A stretch of DNA of 64,000 nucleotides, from NCBI GenBank assembly GCA_017961325.1, contig JAGCXM010000014.1, positions 62,001-126,000 of the forward strand. Direction: 5' to 3'. Positions 9,674 to 17,795 of this stretch are shown here, piece after piece. Under the pieces are notes generated by a model. The model saw only the letters and a program-made list of their open reading frames with translations, was not told the origin of the DNA and did no database searches. Source of the DNA: a bacterium. GTDB taxonomy: Bacteria; UBP6; UBA1177. Both the position numbers and the translations under genes were made by a program. Positions within the stretch are counted from its first letter, which is position 1. Each line of letters starts with the position of its first letter.

Positions 9674-11362
9674 ATGAGAAAACTTGCGATTTATATTCTG
9701 GTGATTCCGGTTCTGTTTGTCATGATGGTCAGCTGCGGTAATTCGGGTTCGGACAGAAAACAGGGAGAGATCTACGGGGAATGTTTTAAAGATAACACCT
9801 GCAACGAAGGACTGACCTGTGAAACGGAGTATAACGTCTGTGTAAATGATGATGCTGTATCCGACAGTGATGATGCAGAGAGCATTGATGTCGAAGCCGA
9901 CACCGAAAGCGGTGATGATGCGGATGAAATATCAGAGCAGGATTATTCCGAAGAGATATACCACGACACTCTGCCTGATGATGCCCAGTGTTGGGAATAC
10001 AGGTGTAAAGACGGCGACAGCTATTGCGGATATAAAAAATCCGCGTACTATGAAAAACTTAAGTGGGGAAAATCTGAAGATTGTCCTTTTTCTGAATGCA
10101 TCGCTTCCACCGGAAAGTGCGGCTGTGAATCTTCGGAAGAAGGAGATATCCGTTGCAGCGGAAATGTGCTCCGTACTTGTTCCAACGGTAAGTGGCAGAT
10201 TCGGGAAAGATGCAAGGCCGGTTGTGATTCGGCTATAGATCAATGCAAACCTTGGGAAGATCCCGACAGCGGTCTCTTCTGGTCTATGGAATCGAATGCC
10301 ATGATTTGGCAAGCCTCGGTCGATTATTGTGACAACCTTACAGAAGGCGGTTTCACTGACTGGCGATCACCTACGATCAATGAAGCAAGAACTATGATCA
10401 AGAATTGCGCCGGAACACAAACAGGCGGCAGGTGTGCCATTACAGACAGTTGTCTCTCTCCGGATTGCCGGGATATCAGCTGCAATTTATGCAGAACTGA
10501 CAGAAACAATGGTTATAACAAAATAAACGAATATCCTGATTCACAATTGTTCTGGTCGGCTTCCGAAGTACAGGGCAGCGATATCCTTGCATGGGGGATA
10601 GAACTCTACTCTGCCGGCATTGCGGAAAAGTTCAAGAATGAATACGGTGTCACTCGTTGTGTTAGAGGAGAAAATCACCTGCAGTTATGCGAAGGACTTC
10701 CGGAACACGCGATCTGGAATAAAGTTTCGAGTATATTTTCGACATGGAACGGCTCATCGTGGCAGCCGCCTCTGAAAGGTAAATACAACGAGACTTCAAG
10801 TACTGCAGAGTGCAGGTTCAAATGTAATGTGGGTTACAAATGGGACGGTTATAAATGCAAACCAAGCAACGATCTTCCTGAATGCGGCGCTGAAAGCAAA
10901 ACTCCCTGCAAGGATTCCTCAAGCGGGTTGATATGGTCCTCAATGCCTGATAAGAGCAAGAACTGGAGGGATGCTGTAAGTTATTGCATCAATCATTCCG
11001 AAAGCGGCGGCAGGATGTGGTCCCTGCCTACGATCGACGAACTCAGGACACTTGTCAAGAACTGCCCGAATGTGGAATACGGCGGCGAATGCGCTGTGAG
11101 TGAAGAGAAAGGCCTTCTTGCCATATATGAATCAGGAACGAGAGAATCCTGTTTTTGCTATGACGCTGAGACGGAATACAACAAATTCGGTGATCGTGGT
11201 TTTTTCTGGTCTTCTTCTATCCTCTCTGATTATCCGGAATGTATATGGGGCATTTTTATGGGCTATATCTCGTACGGCGCCCATGGTCGTACCGGTGTCG
11301 AGATCTTAATTAACTCCAACTCTGATGAAAGTTCGGGCAAAGTCCGCTGTGTTGTGAGGTAA
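9674..11362 (+). CDS. Lcl_C (DUF1566) lipoprotein, tandem paralogue of 8242
   Basis: 562 residues with lipobox MVSC (Cys21). The order is: GEIYGECFKDNTCNEG module, acidic D/E/S linker (about 55-100), an added Cys-rich stretch (about 107-195), a first Lcl_C domain (about 197-335), a disulfide module CEGLPEHAIWN...GYKWDGYKC, and a second Lcl_C domain (about 410-562) ending RCVVR. The arrangement copies the upstream gene, pointing to tandem duplication with divergence; the extra Cys-rich block is unique to this copy. It starts four bases after the previous stop with GTGAGGT as ribosome binding site, so it is probably cotranscribed with folP. Probably surface or outer-membrane located; ligand unknown. 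Confidence 0.85.
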   Translation: MRKLAIYILVIPVLFVMMVSCGNSGSDRKQGEIYGECFKDNTCNEGLTCETEYNVCVNDDAVSDSDDAESIDVEADTESGDDADEISEQDYSEEIYHDTLPDDAQCWEYRCKDGDSYCGYKKSAYYEKLKWGKSEDCPFSECIASTGKCGCESSEEGDIRCSGNVLRTCSNGKWQIRERCKAGCDSAIDQCKPWEDPDSGLFWSMESNAMIWQASVDYCDNLTEGGFTDWRSPTINEARTMIKNCAGTQTGGRCAITDSCLSPDCRDISCNLCRTDRNNGYNKINEYPDSQLFWSASEVQGSDILAWGIELYSAGIAEKFKNEYGVTRCVRGENHLQLCEGLPEHAIWNKVSSIFSTWNGSSWQPPLKGKYNETSSTAECRFKCNVGYKWDGYKCKPSNDLPECGAESKTPCKDSSSGLIWSSMPDKSKNWRDAVSYCINHSESGGRMWSLPTIDELRTLVKNCPNVEYGGECAVSEEKGLLAIYESGTRESCFCYDAETEYNKFGDRGFFWSSSILSDYPECIWGIFMGYISYGAHGRTGVEILINSNSDESSGKVRCVVR

Positions 11363-11443
11363 ATGTTTGTTTACATCATGACTTTCATTTGACTTGTTCA
11401 ACTTGCTTGTCACGACATTTTTGCATCAATTAGTGCATTTTAT

Positions 11444-11471
11444 TTGACACAGTCGGATTTTCGTGTATCAT
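11444..11471 (+). promoter_or_regulatory. Promoter of the toxin-antitoxin operon
   Basis: TTGACA at 11444-11449 and TATCAT at 11466-11471 with a 16-bp spacer, about 20 bp before the toxin's GGAGGTGA ribosome binding site. A decayed copy of the folP/cdaA-type promoter (TTGACT at 11389, no -10) lies just upstream. Confidence 0.6.
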
Positions 11472-11493
11472 TTTGGATTTGGAGGTGACAGAA

Positions 11494-11904
11494 ATGAATC
11501 CTTATTATAACCAAAATTACACACGGAAAGAGGTTGACTTGATTCTTTCAAGAATTAAGTCTTGTATTAAAAACAACCGTTACATTATCGCACAAAATGA
11601 AAACAGACAGGAAAATATAGACTTTATCAACGAGTACAATATACACAGTGACAAACAGCGTTCTATTTTGATGCAGATTAAGACCGAGGATTTTTATCAT
11701 TCGCTTCAGAATACAAAGTTGGGTTATGAATATGAAGTTCTCTATGTGTTTGTTCCGCAAGTGCAGCTTTTCAATGCCGAAGGTGAAGAAGAAACTGTAG
11801 ATGTTTATACAAAGTTCAATATTATTGATTTGCCGTCAGGAAGCAGGGCAGTGGTTGTTTCATTCCACAAGAAGAATAAACCTGTTGAATATCTGTTTCG
11901 TTAA
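11494..11904 (+). CDS. Putative toxin of a Panacea-type toxin-antitoxin pair
   Basis: 136 residues; the ATG at 11494 is chosen because GGAGGTGA sits seven bases upstream. No signal peptide or membrane segment. The protein is basic in its first half, with a predicted helix-strand pattern and conserved-looking patches SILMQIKTEDFYHSL and YEVLYVFVPQVQLF. It is the first gene of a two-gene operon and lies 20 bp before a gene with an MqsA-like zinc finger, HTH and Panacea domain. That position and size fit a type II toxin, perhaps a distant MqsR-like or RelE-like RNase. I do not recognise the family from sequence alone; the toxin role is inferred from its partner. Confidence 0.6.
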   Translation: MNPYYNQNYTRKEVDLILSRIKSCIKNNRYIIAQNENRQENIDFINEYNIHSDKQRSILMQIKTEDFYHSLQNTKLGYEYEVLYVFVPQVQLFNAEGEEETVDVYTKFNIIDLPSGSRAVVVSFHKKNKPVEYLFR

Positions 11905-11924
11905 AGGTTAGGAAGGAGGTGAAA

Positions 11925-12920
11925 ATGAGTCACAAAAATAAAGTATTCTGTGAGGAGTGCAGAAAAGATGTCGATTATGTTGTCAATCAGGTCTCTATGA
12001 TTGGAAAGATAAAGGAAAAGGAATATGCCTATATGGGCATGGAGGTCAAATGCGCTGATTGCGGTTCTTTCATTTTTGTGCCGGAAGTGAATGACATGAA
12101 TCTGAAAGCACTTTATGATGTTTATCGTGAAAAAAACGGCATTGTTCCTTTGGAAACTATTTTGGCTATTCCTGAAAAATACGACATAGGCAAACGTCCT
12201 CTCTCGCTTATGCTCGGATGGGGAGAACAGACTTTTACCCGTTACTGTGACGGAGACATGCCTACAAAACAGTATTCAGACATCTTGATTCGTATATATT
12301 CCGATCCTGCTTATTTTCTAGAGTTGTTGAATGCCGGAAGAGAAAAACTGACCTCCCGCTCCTATGAAAAGAGTAAAAAAGCAGTCGATGCACTGCTGAA
12401 AAGCCGGATGCCGGCAAAAAGCAAAATAGAAATTGTCATTAAGTATGTTCTGAACCAGTGCGAAGACATTACACCGCTGGCATTGCAGAAGGCACTTTAC
12501 TATATTCAGGGATTTTATTGTGCTTTTTACGGAACTTTTCTTTTTCAGGATGATTGTCAGGCATGGGTTCACGGTCCTGTGTACAAGGATATTTACCTGC
12601 GTTACAAAAATTATCGGTTTGACCCGATCGGTAAATCTGAAAACTTTGATGTTTCGGTCTTTTCTTCCGGAGAAAAAGCTATATGTGACAGTGTCATTCA
12701 GAATATATGCTGCTACAGCGGAAAGGTTCTGGAACGTTTTACACACAATGAAACTCCGTGGTTGGCAGCCAGATGCAATCTGCCGGTCGTTATTCCTTCC
12801 GACCGCATTATAGAAAAATCACTCATCAAGGAATATTTCGATGCAGTAAAGCACAAATATAACATGGTTAATCCAAGTGACATAAAATCCTATGCAGAAG
12901 ATATGTTCAATGCCTTATAA
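11925..12920 (+). CDS. Zn-finger/HTH/Panacea (DUF4065) antitoxin
   Basis: 331 residues from the ATG at 11925; AAGGAGGTGA just upstream decides this start over the overlapping GTG. Residues 1-50 hold a two-CxxC zinc finger (CEEC and CADC), as in MqsA. About 60-130 is an Xre/MqsA-type HTH region with the motif LSLMLGWGEQTFTRYCDGDMP. About 165-300 is a SocA/Panacea (DUF4065) domain, recognised by LALQKALYYIQGFYCAFYG and WVHGPVY. Panacea domains neutralise varied toxins in known PanAT modules, and the zinc-finger/HTH part should bind the operon promoter for autoregulation. The gene pairs with the 136-residue protein upstream. Confidence 0.8.
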   Translation: MSHKNKVFCEECRKDVDYVVNQVSMIGKIKEKEYAYMGMEVKCADCGSFIFVPEVNDMNLKALYDVYREKNGIVPLETILAIPEKYDIGKRPLSLMLGWGEQTFTRYCDGDMPTKQYSDILIRIYSDPAYFLELLNAGREKLTSRSYEKSKKAVDALLKSRMPAKSKIEIVIKYVLNQCEDITPLALQKALYYIQGFYCAFYGTFLFQDDCQAWVHGPVYKDIYLRYKNYRFDPIGKSENFDVSVFSSGEKAICDSVIQNICCYSGKVLERFTHNETPWLAARCNLPVVIPSDRIIEKSLIKEYFDAVKHKYNMVNPSDIKSYAEDMFNAL

Positions 12921-12946
12921 ACATTTGTTTGGGCAGGCGTTTCCAT

Positions 12947-12974
12947 TTGACTTGTTCGACTTAACTTGTAAGAT
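12947..12974 (+). promoter_or_regulatory. Promoter of the cdaA operon
   Basis: TTGACT at 12947-12952 and TAAGAT at 12969-12974 with a 16-bp spacer. The element and leader closely resemble those of folP at 6994-7021. Confidence 0.75.
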
Positions 12975-13010
12975 TCAGTGTTTTGTTTGTTTTGAGACAA
13001 AGGAGTCATC

Positions 13011-13805
13011 ATGTATTTAACTTTTTCGGAATTTCTTATGAAAATCATCGGCAGCGATCCGCTGCCGCTTTTCATTTTCAAATCGGCAATAGATTTCTGC
13101 TGCATTTATTTCATTTTTTACCTCTTTTTTGTCGAAATAAAGGATAACAAATCAATCCGAGTTACAGCCGGATTCGCTCTTTTAGCCCTTTTTTACATTC
13201 TGGCGCGGATTTTCGGGCTAACCGGAATCACATGGCTTCTTGGCAACTTCTTTTCATACTCTGCGATTTTGATAATTGTAGTTTTCCGCAATGAAATCAA
13301 GAATATGCTTGCTTCGATGAGTATTATCCGCGTCAATATGAAACAAGAGGAATACGAAGGCGAAGAAGACATCATAAGCCACATTGCAAACGCGATGGAT
13401 TATCTGGCTTCCGTCCGTGAAGGGGCGCTTGTCGTCATAATGCCTTTCGGTGATGCAAAAATCGGTGCGATAGCCGAAGGAACGGAAATTGATTCTCTCA
13501 TAACAAGAGAACTGCTGCTTACGATTTTCAAAAAGAACTCCCCGCTTCACGACGGCGCAGTTATTATAAAAAATAAAAGAATTTCAAGGGCTTCAGTATT
13601 TTTCTCACTTAGCACCAACCCCAATATCGACCCGAATTTCGGCACAAGACACCGCGCTGCATACGGTATCAGCGAAAAAGTGCCTGACGCTCTCGTCATA
13701 GTCGTCAGTGAGGAAAGAGGCGAAATATCACTACTCCACGGCGGCAGAATAACGCGCGATCTCAGCAAAGACGCTCTGAAACAGCAGCTTGCAAACAGAC
13801 TTTAA
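13011..13805 (+). CDS. cdaA: Membrane diadenylate cyclase (CdaA type)
   Basis: Makes c-di-AMP from two ATP. Three transmembrane helices occupy about residues 20-95, and the DAC domain follows. Its two catalytic motifs are intact: DGA at 181-183 (in HDGAVI) and RHR at 213-215 (in GTRHRAA). The length of 264 residues is normal for CdaA. The next gene encodes a YbbR-type partner, as in the classical cdaA-cdaR arrangement, but glmM does not follow; cysC takes that place. c-di-AMP usually governs potassium and osmotic balance and envelope homeostasis. The start follows AAGGAGTC, and the promoter lies at 12947. Confidence 0.95.
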   Translation: MYLTFSEFLMKIIGSDPLPLFIFKSAIDFCCIYFIFYLFFVEIKDNKSIRVTAGFALLALFYILARIFGLTGITWLLGNFFSYSAILIIVVFRNEIKNMLASMSIIRVNMKQEEYEGEEDIISHIANAMDYLASVREGALVVIMPFGDAKIGAIAEGTEIDSLITRELLLTIFKKNSPLHDGAVIIKNKRISRASVFFSLSTNPNIDPNFGTRHRAAYGISEKVPDALVIVVSEERGEISLLHGGRITRDLSKDALKQQLANRL

Positions 13806-13819
13806 TTCAGGAGAAAGCC

Positions 13820-14551
13820 ATGAAAATAACGACTTCGTCAAAACAGGAACGCCTGAAAAGACTTTTCACCCACAACTTCCGCGAAAAATTTCTGGCGGCA
13901 CTTTGCGCCGCAGCCGCGCTGCTGCTATCTTTCTGCTTCAAGCCTGTACAACAGACCTATTTTCTGAAAATAAATTCAGAAATAGCTCCGGATCAGATAC
14001 TTGTTTCGCAAAACGCCAGTATCATAGAAGTCAAAGCTGCCGGTACATTTTTCGATTTACGCAGGGTAAGCCTTGAAAACATCGAAATAAATTTTGATTT
14101 TTCCGCTGAAAAAGCCGGAGAAATAAGCCGAACTGTAGGTGAAAACCAGCTTCCTTCAATTTTTAAAAATCTTAAAATCGAAAACATTTTTCCTGAAACA
14201 ATAATCTGGCGGACAGAGGCAAAAATTGAAAAGACTATCCCCGTAGAGATCGTTTTTGAGGAAGACAACAGTAGCAAAAATTATACCGCAGAACCTGCCG
14301 AAATCAGAATCACCGGTGCCGAAACCGCTGTGAACGGACTCGAAAAAATAGATTCTGAAAAAATTCCGACTAACACATTTGCAGACAAGACTGAAATCGA
14401 AATTCCTCTCGTTTTTCCCCGATTTACCGCTTCAGCTGACGGAACCGCAAAGGTAAAAGTAACAAAAAAGAGCGAGAGCGAAACTCCTGCCGAAGAAACC
14501 GAGACGCAGAAAAACGAAGAAAATTCCGAAAAAAAGGAAACTGAGGAATAA
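13820..14551 (+). CDS. YbbR-domain protein, CdaR-like regulator of CdaA
   Basis: 243 residues: a basic cytoplasmic N terminus, one membrane anchor (about 25-45), then YbbR-like beta repeats outside the membrane (about 50-215; for example TIPVEIVFEEDN and AEIRITGAETAVNGLEKI). It ends in a Glu/Lys/Thr-rich, probably disordered tail. In other bacteria CdaR modulates CdaA from the outer face of the membrane; position and domain support the same role here. It is shorter than typical multi-repeat CdaR (about 400 residues). GGAG precedes the ATG, and the stop abuts the start of cysC, so the three genes form one operon. Confidence 0.8.
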   Translation: MKITTSSKQERLKRLFTHNFREKFLAALCAAAALLLSFCFKPVQQTYFLKINSEIAPDQILVSQNASIIEVKAAGTFFDLRRVSLENIEINFDFSAEKAGEISRTVGENQLPSIFKNLKIENIFPETIIWRTEAKIEKTIPVEIVFEEDNSSKNYTAEPAEIRITGAETAVNGLEKIDSEKIPTNTFADKTEIEIPLVFPRFTASADGTAKVKVTKKSESETPAEETETQKNEENSEKKETEE

Positions 14552-15067
14552 ATGATGGAAACGGCCCGCGTAATCTGGTTCACCGGCCTTTCCGGTGCCG
14601 GCAAAACGACTCTGGCGGAAAAACTTACGGCTTATCTGAAGAAAAACGGACAAAAGTGTGAACTTCTTGACGGTGATACCGTTAGAAACATCTTTCCGCA
14701 AACCGGATTTTCCAAAAAGGAACGCGATGAACACGTGAAGCGCATGGGTTTTCTGGCTTCCATGCTCGAAAGGAACGGCGTGACGGTCGTGGCCTCTTTT
14801 ATCTCGCCTTACCGCGAATCACGCGATTTCGTCAGGAAAATGTGCAAAAACTTTGTCGAAATATACGTTTCGACTTCGCTCGAAGTTTGCGAAAAACGCG
14901 ACGTCAAAGGGCTCTACAAAAAGGCGAGACGCGGTGAAATAACCTCTTTTACGGGAATAGACGACCCTTACGAAGCGCCGCTGGAACCTGAAATCACGAT
15001 AAACACTGCGGAAGAAACGGTTGAAAAATCGTTTGAAAAACTGCTTGCATTTTTAAATTTGAACTGA
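14552..15067 (+). CDS. cysC: Adenylylsulfate kinase
   Basis: Phosphorylates APS to PAPS, the donor for sulfation or for reductive sulfur assimilation. 171 residues, a typical length. The P-loop is GLSGAGKTT, followed by DGDTVR, the FISPYRE motif and a C-terminal FTGIDDPYEAP segment, all CysC landmarks. It starts directly after the upstream stop, with a second ATG one codon later, implying coupling to the YbbR gene. cysD lies far away at 59524 on the other strand, and no cysN is seen in this window. Confidence 0.93.
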   Translation: MMETARVIWFTGLSGAGKTTLAEKLTAYLKKNGQKCELLDGDTVRNIFPQTGFSKKERDEHVKRMGFLASMLERNGVTVVASFISPYRESRDFVRKMCKNFVEIYVSTSLEVCEKRDVKGLYKKARRGEITSFTGIDDPYEAPLEPEITINTAEETVEKSFEKLLAFLNLN

Positions 15068-15095
15068 TGTTTTATTGTCAATATCTGGTGGAACT

Positions 15096-15929
15096 ATGAA
15101 AAAAATCTTTTTTGTTCTTATCTCTTTGATTTTATTAAGTTTTTGCATCTCAGCCGAAGAAGCCGGGCAAAAAACCGACGCCTTGACGCAGGCAACAGAA
15201 AAAAAGGAGGCCGCTTCGGTGCAGACTGCTGAAAAAGCCGCACCGGAAAAGGGCGGAATTTACGCCGGAATGCCGGTAACACCCGAGTTTTCTAAGGAAG
15301 TCATCGACAAAATCACGGCGAAATACTCGAAAATGTACGAGACTTACGCCGGAGTAAAAAACAAACGCTACGTCACGGTCGAGTACCGCGATCCGAAGAC
15401 CAACGAACTGCTTGAAACTGAAAAATACGTCTACACCCGCTGGGACTACTGGTACAAGGATCTCAAATACGAGCTTCACTCCTGCGAATCGGACGGAAAG
15501 CCGAGAAAACCGGGTGTCATCGCGTGCGATCCGCACGAATCGAAGCCGGGTATCCCCCACTTCGACAAAAACGGCGAAAAAGAGTACATCCGCGAGCTCG
15601 TCGCCGTCGAAAAACTCAACGGAAGACTTGCGTACAAGATCAAAATGACGGCGAGAAAACCGAAAGGCGAACACTTCGTCGGTCACGTCTGGATCTCCGT
15701 CGACAATCTCGAATACATGCAGAACGAAGGCAAGGCGGGCAAAAAAAGAATGGGTGAAAAGGATCTTTACGTCAAATATCAGGCGAAAGACTTCAACGGC
15801 GGCCAGTTTTTCCACTTCACGAGCGGAATCACGAGAGTCGAAATAAGCGTGATGGGTTACAAAAGAGTTCTCATCTACAAATTCGAGAACAAAGATATCG
15901 AACTTATGCCTAAAAAGGACAAAAAATAA
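15096..15929 (+). CDS. Exported DUF1571/LolA-like protein
   Basis: 277 residues starting at the ATG preceded by GGTGGA. A signal peptide spans about residues 1-20. A Lys/Glu/Ala-rich linker precedes a beta-rich domain (about 65-270) of the DUF1571/LolA-like type: KITAKYSKMYETYAG, then YVTVEYRDP, and late beta strands ending in VLIYKFENKDIELMP. The assignment rests on overall pattern, not a signature motif. Such folds bind lipids or acyl chains in the periplasm. Its stop overlaps the start of the 5-alpha-reductase-like gene (TAATG), so the two are translationally coupled and may act on the same hydrophobic substrate. The substrate is unknown. Confidence 0.6.
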   Translation: MKKIFFVLISLILLSFCISAEEAGQKTDALTQATEKKEAASVQTAEKAAPEKGGIYAGMPVTPEFSKEVIDKITAKYSKMYETYAGVKNKRYVTVEYRDPKTNELLETEKYVYTRWDYWYKDLKYELHSCESDGKPRKPGVIACDPHESKPGIPHFDKNGEKEYIRELVAVEKLNGRLAYKIKMTARKPKGEHFVGHVWISVDNLEYMQNEGKAGKKRMGEKDLYVKYQAKDFNGGQFFHFTSGITRVEISVMGYKRVLIYKFENKDIELMPKKDKK

Positions 15930-16675
15930 TGGAAAAACTATACTTCTGGACACTTGTCTTCATCTTCGTGAGCGGCCTTTTTACATGGATATCACTTTAT
16001 TTCGTTACAGCGGGATACGGCAGATACGGCAGTAAAAAATGGGGGCCTGCGGTAAACCCGAAACTCGGCTGGATGATAATGGAATCACCCGTCGTCATTC
16101 TCCCGATTGTTTTCGCGTTTTTCGGAAACATCACGACAGTCACCGCAGTAATGCTAGGGATCTGGCTTTCGCACTACGTCCAGCGCGATCTCATCTATCC
16201 GTTCCTTATCAAAAACGGCGCAAAAATGCCGCTTTCGATCATCGCCATGTCGCTTTTCTTCAACTGCATGAACGGCTTCGTCAACGGCTACTGGCTCTTT
16301 TTCCTTTCGAAATATGAAATTTCGTGGTTTGCGACGCCGCAGTTCATAATCGGAGTCATTCTTTTCTACTGCGGAATGTTCATCAACATCCAGTCAGACC
16401 ACATCGTCCGCAGTCTGCGCAAGGAAAAAGGACCCGGATACCACATTCCGATGAAAGGTTTTCACAAATTTGTCGCGAATCCCAACTACTTCGGCGAGAT
16501 CGTCGAATGGGCCGGATGGGCGATTTTGACCTGGTCTGTTCCGGGACTTGCCTTCGTCTTCTTTTCAATGGCGAACCTCGTTCCGCGTGCCGCAAAAAAC
16601 AGACTCTGGTACATAGAAAAATTCGGCGAGGAATATCCCAGATCAAGAAAAAGAGTTTTCCCGTTTATTTATTGA
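15929..16675 (+). CDS. Steroid 5-alpha-reductase family membrane enzyme
   Basis: 248 residues with about six transmembrane helices. The C-terminal half matches the 3-oxo-5-alpha-steroid 4-dehydrogenase / DUF1295 family: HKFVANPNYFGEIVEWAGWAI, then NLVPRAAKNRLWYIEKFGEEYP and the closing RKRVFPFIY. Family members reduce a C=C double bond next to a carbonyl in steroids or polyprenoids using NADPH. Bacterial substrates are mostly undefined. The start overlaps the stop of the LolA-like gene. It converges on the minus-strand FMN gene with only 15 bp between them. The family call is firm; the substrate is not. Confidence 0.85.
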   Translation: MEKLYFWTLVFIFVSGLFTWISLYFVTAGYGRYGSKKWGPAVNPKLGWMIMESPVVILPIVFAFFGNITTVTAVMLGIWLSHYVQRDLIYPFLIKNGAKMPLSIIAMSLFFNCMNGFVNGYWLFFLSKYEISWFATPQFIIGVILFYCGMFINIQSDHIVRSLRKEKGPGYHIPMKGFHKFVANPNYFGEIVEWAGWAILTWSVPGLAFVFFSMANLVPRAAKNRLWYIEKFGEEYPRSRKRVFPFIY

Positions 16676-16690
16676 TCAGTCAGCAATAAA

Positions 16691-17242
16691 TCAGAATTTT
16701 ACGGTTTTCGGTTCCTCACTGAAACTCGAGAAAACCGCCGTTGCGTTTTTAAAATAGAGAACCTGGGTGTTGCCGTCGTTTTCGTTATACATTCCGCGAA
16801 GATTCGGATAGTTGTCAAGCATATGTTTCTTCGCTTCGACGCTGTCGTCGTTTACAAGTTCGCCGGAAAGACGAAGCCATTTCTTGCCGTCAAAGCAGCA
16901 GAGTTCAGCTTTCGGATTGGCTGCGAGCTGTTTTGAGACATTTTTCTTTTTGCCGGTCTGAATGTAGAGTTTTCCGTTGAAAATGTCGATCGTTCCGAAC
17001 GGACGGACCCGCGGCTGACCGTTTTCATCGACCGTCGCAAGATAATAAGTACCGCATTTCTTGATAAAATCGTAAACTGACTGCATGTTTTCCCCCTTTT
17101 GATCAATTTTTGACTGACTGGCTGCCGAAACTTTGGCAGGTTTGACACCGGATTCCTTAACATTTTCCTTCCCGAAGGCGTTTTGCGCCGAAAAAACAAG
17201 GAACAGCGCTAAAACTAACCCTAAAAAACCGATTTTTCTCAT
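16691..17242 (-). CDS. Exported FMN-binding split-barrel protein (PNPOx-like)
   Basis: 183 residues from the ATG at 17242, which follows AAAGGAGG. Residues 1-24 form a signal peptide (AFG-K), residues 25-52 a Lys/Ser linker, and about 53-183 a pyridoxamine-phosphate-oxidase-like split barrel: YYLATVDENGQPRVRPFG, KKKNVSKQLAANPKAELCCFDG and WLRLSGELV. Such domains bind FMN or F420 and are normally cytoplasmic. An internal ATG (residue 53) is preceded by AAGGGGG at ideal spacing and matches the usual start of the domain, so a leaderless cytoplasmic form could also be made. True redox partner unknown. Confidence 0.8.
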   Translation of the reverse strand: MRKIGFLGLVLALFLVFSAQNAFGKENVKESGVKPAKVSAASQSKIDQKGENMQSVYDFIKKCGTYYLATVDENGQPRVRPFGTIDIFNGKLYIQTGKKKNVSKQLAANPKAELCCFDGKKWLRLSGELVNDDSVEAKKHMLDNYPNLRGMYNENDGNTQVLYFKNATAVFSSFSEEPKTVKF

Positions 17243-17393
17243 AAAACCTCCTTTTTTAAATAAAACACTGACGCCCTATTTTTCATTATTGCAGAAATGT
17301 GTCCAGATTTTTTTAGAAAAATCGACATCACTTACAAGTTTTTTTGCCGTCGGCGGTTTTTTGTTTAAAATGCGCCGTTTTTTTGTGGGAGAT

Positions 17394-17795
17394 ATGAAAA
17401 TGGAAGTTAAAGCTGACGACAAATGCTTCGTTTGCGGAAAAAACAACGCAGACGGGCTTCATCTTGAAATAGAGCGCGACAATGAAAAACTTACGACAAA
17501 GGCCGAAATCGCCGTTCCCGAAAAATTCTGCGGCTGGGAAGGAATAATCCACGGCGGAATAATTTCTACCCTCCTTGACGAAATAATGGCCTATGCCGCA
17601 TTTACGCATGACGAAAAAGGGGTAACCGGCGAAATCAGCGTCCGTTTCAGAAAACCGATGCCTTCGAACAGAAAAGTTCTTGTTGAAGGTGCCGTCGAAT
17701 CGCAGAAAGGGCGGATCGTCTATACTGTCGGCAAAATCACCATCGACGGCACTCTCATTGCCGAGGCAAATGCAAAAATGGTGAGACTAGACTGA
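17394..17795 (+). CDS. Hotdog-fold thioesterase (PaaI/4HBT-like)
   Basis: 133 residues; the ATG at 17394 is used because GGGAG lies just upstream and the protein then has family length. The N terminus shows [14 protein letters not shown], typical of this thioesterase subgroup. The active-site helix is [17 protein letters not shown], followed by the strand [12 protein letters not shown]. It likely hydrolyses acyl-CoA; the substrate cannot be told from sequence. Its stop overlaps the start of the next gene by one base (TGATG), so the two are coupled, though no functional link is obvious. Confidence 0.88.
   Translation: MKMEVKADDKCFVCGKNNADGLHLEIERDNEKLTTKAEIAVPEKFCGWEGIIHGGIISTLLDEIMAYAAFTHDEKGVTGEISVRFRKPMPSNRKVLVEGAVESQKGRIVYTVGKITIDGTLIAEANAKMVRLD

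Noticed and set aside
11361-11411. Second active promoter upstream of the toxin gene
   Set aside because: The TTGACT box is present but no -10 element follows at 15-18 bp; considered a decayed copy.
15096-15929. LolA-like protein as a lipoprotein
   Set aside because: The Cys near residue 19 is preceded by Phe (LSFC), which does not fit a lipobox; a normal signal peptide is more likely.
16670-16700. TTATTG/CAATAA dyad between convergent genes as a terminator
   Set aside because: AT-only stem with no T-run on either strand.
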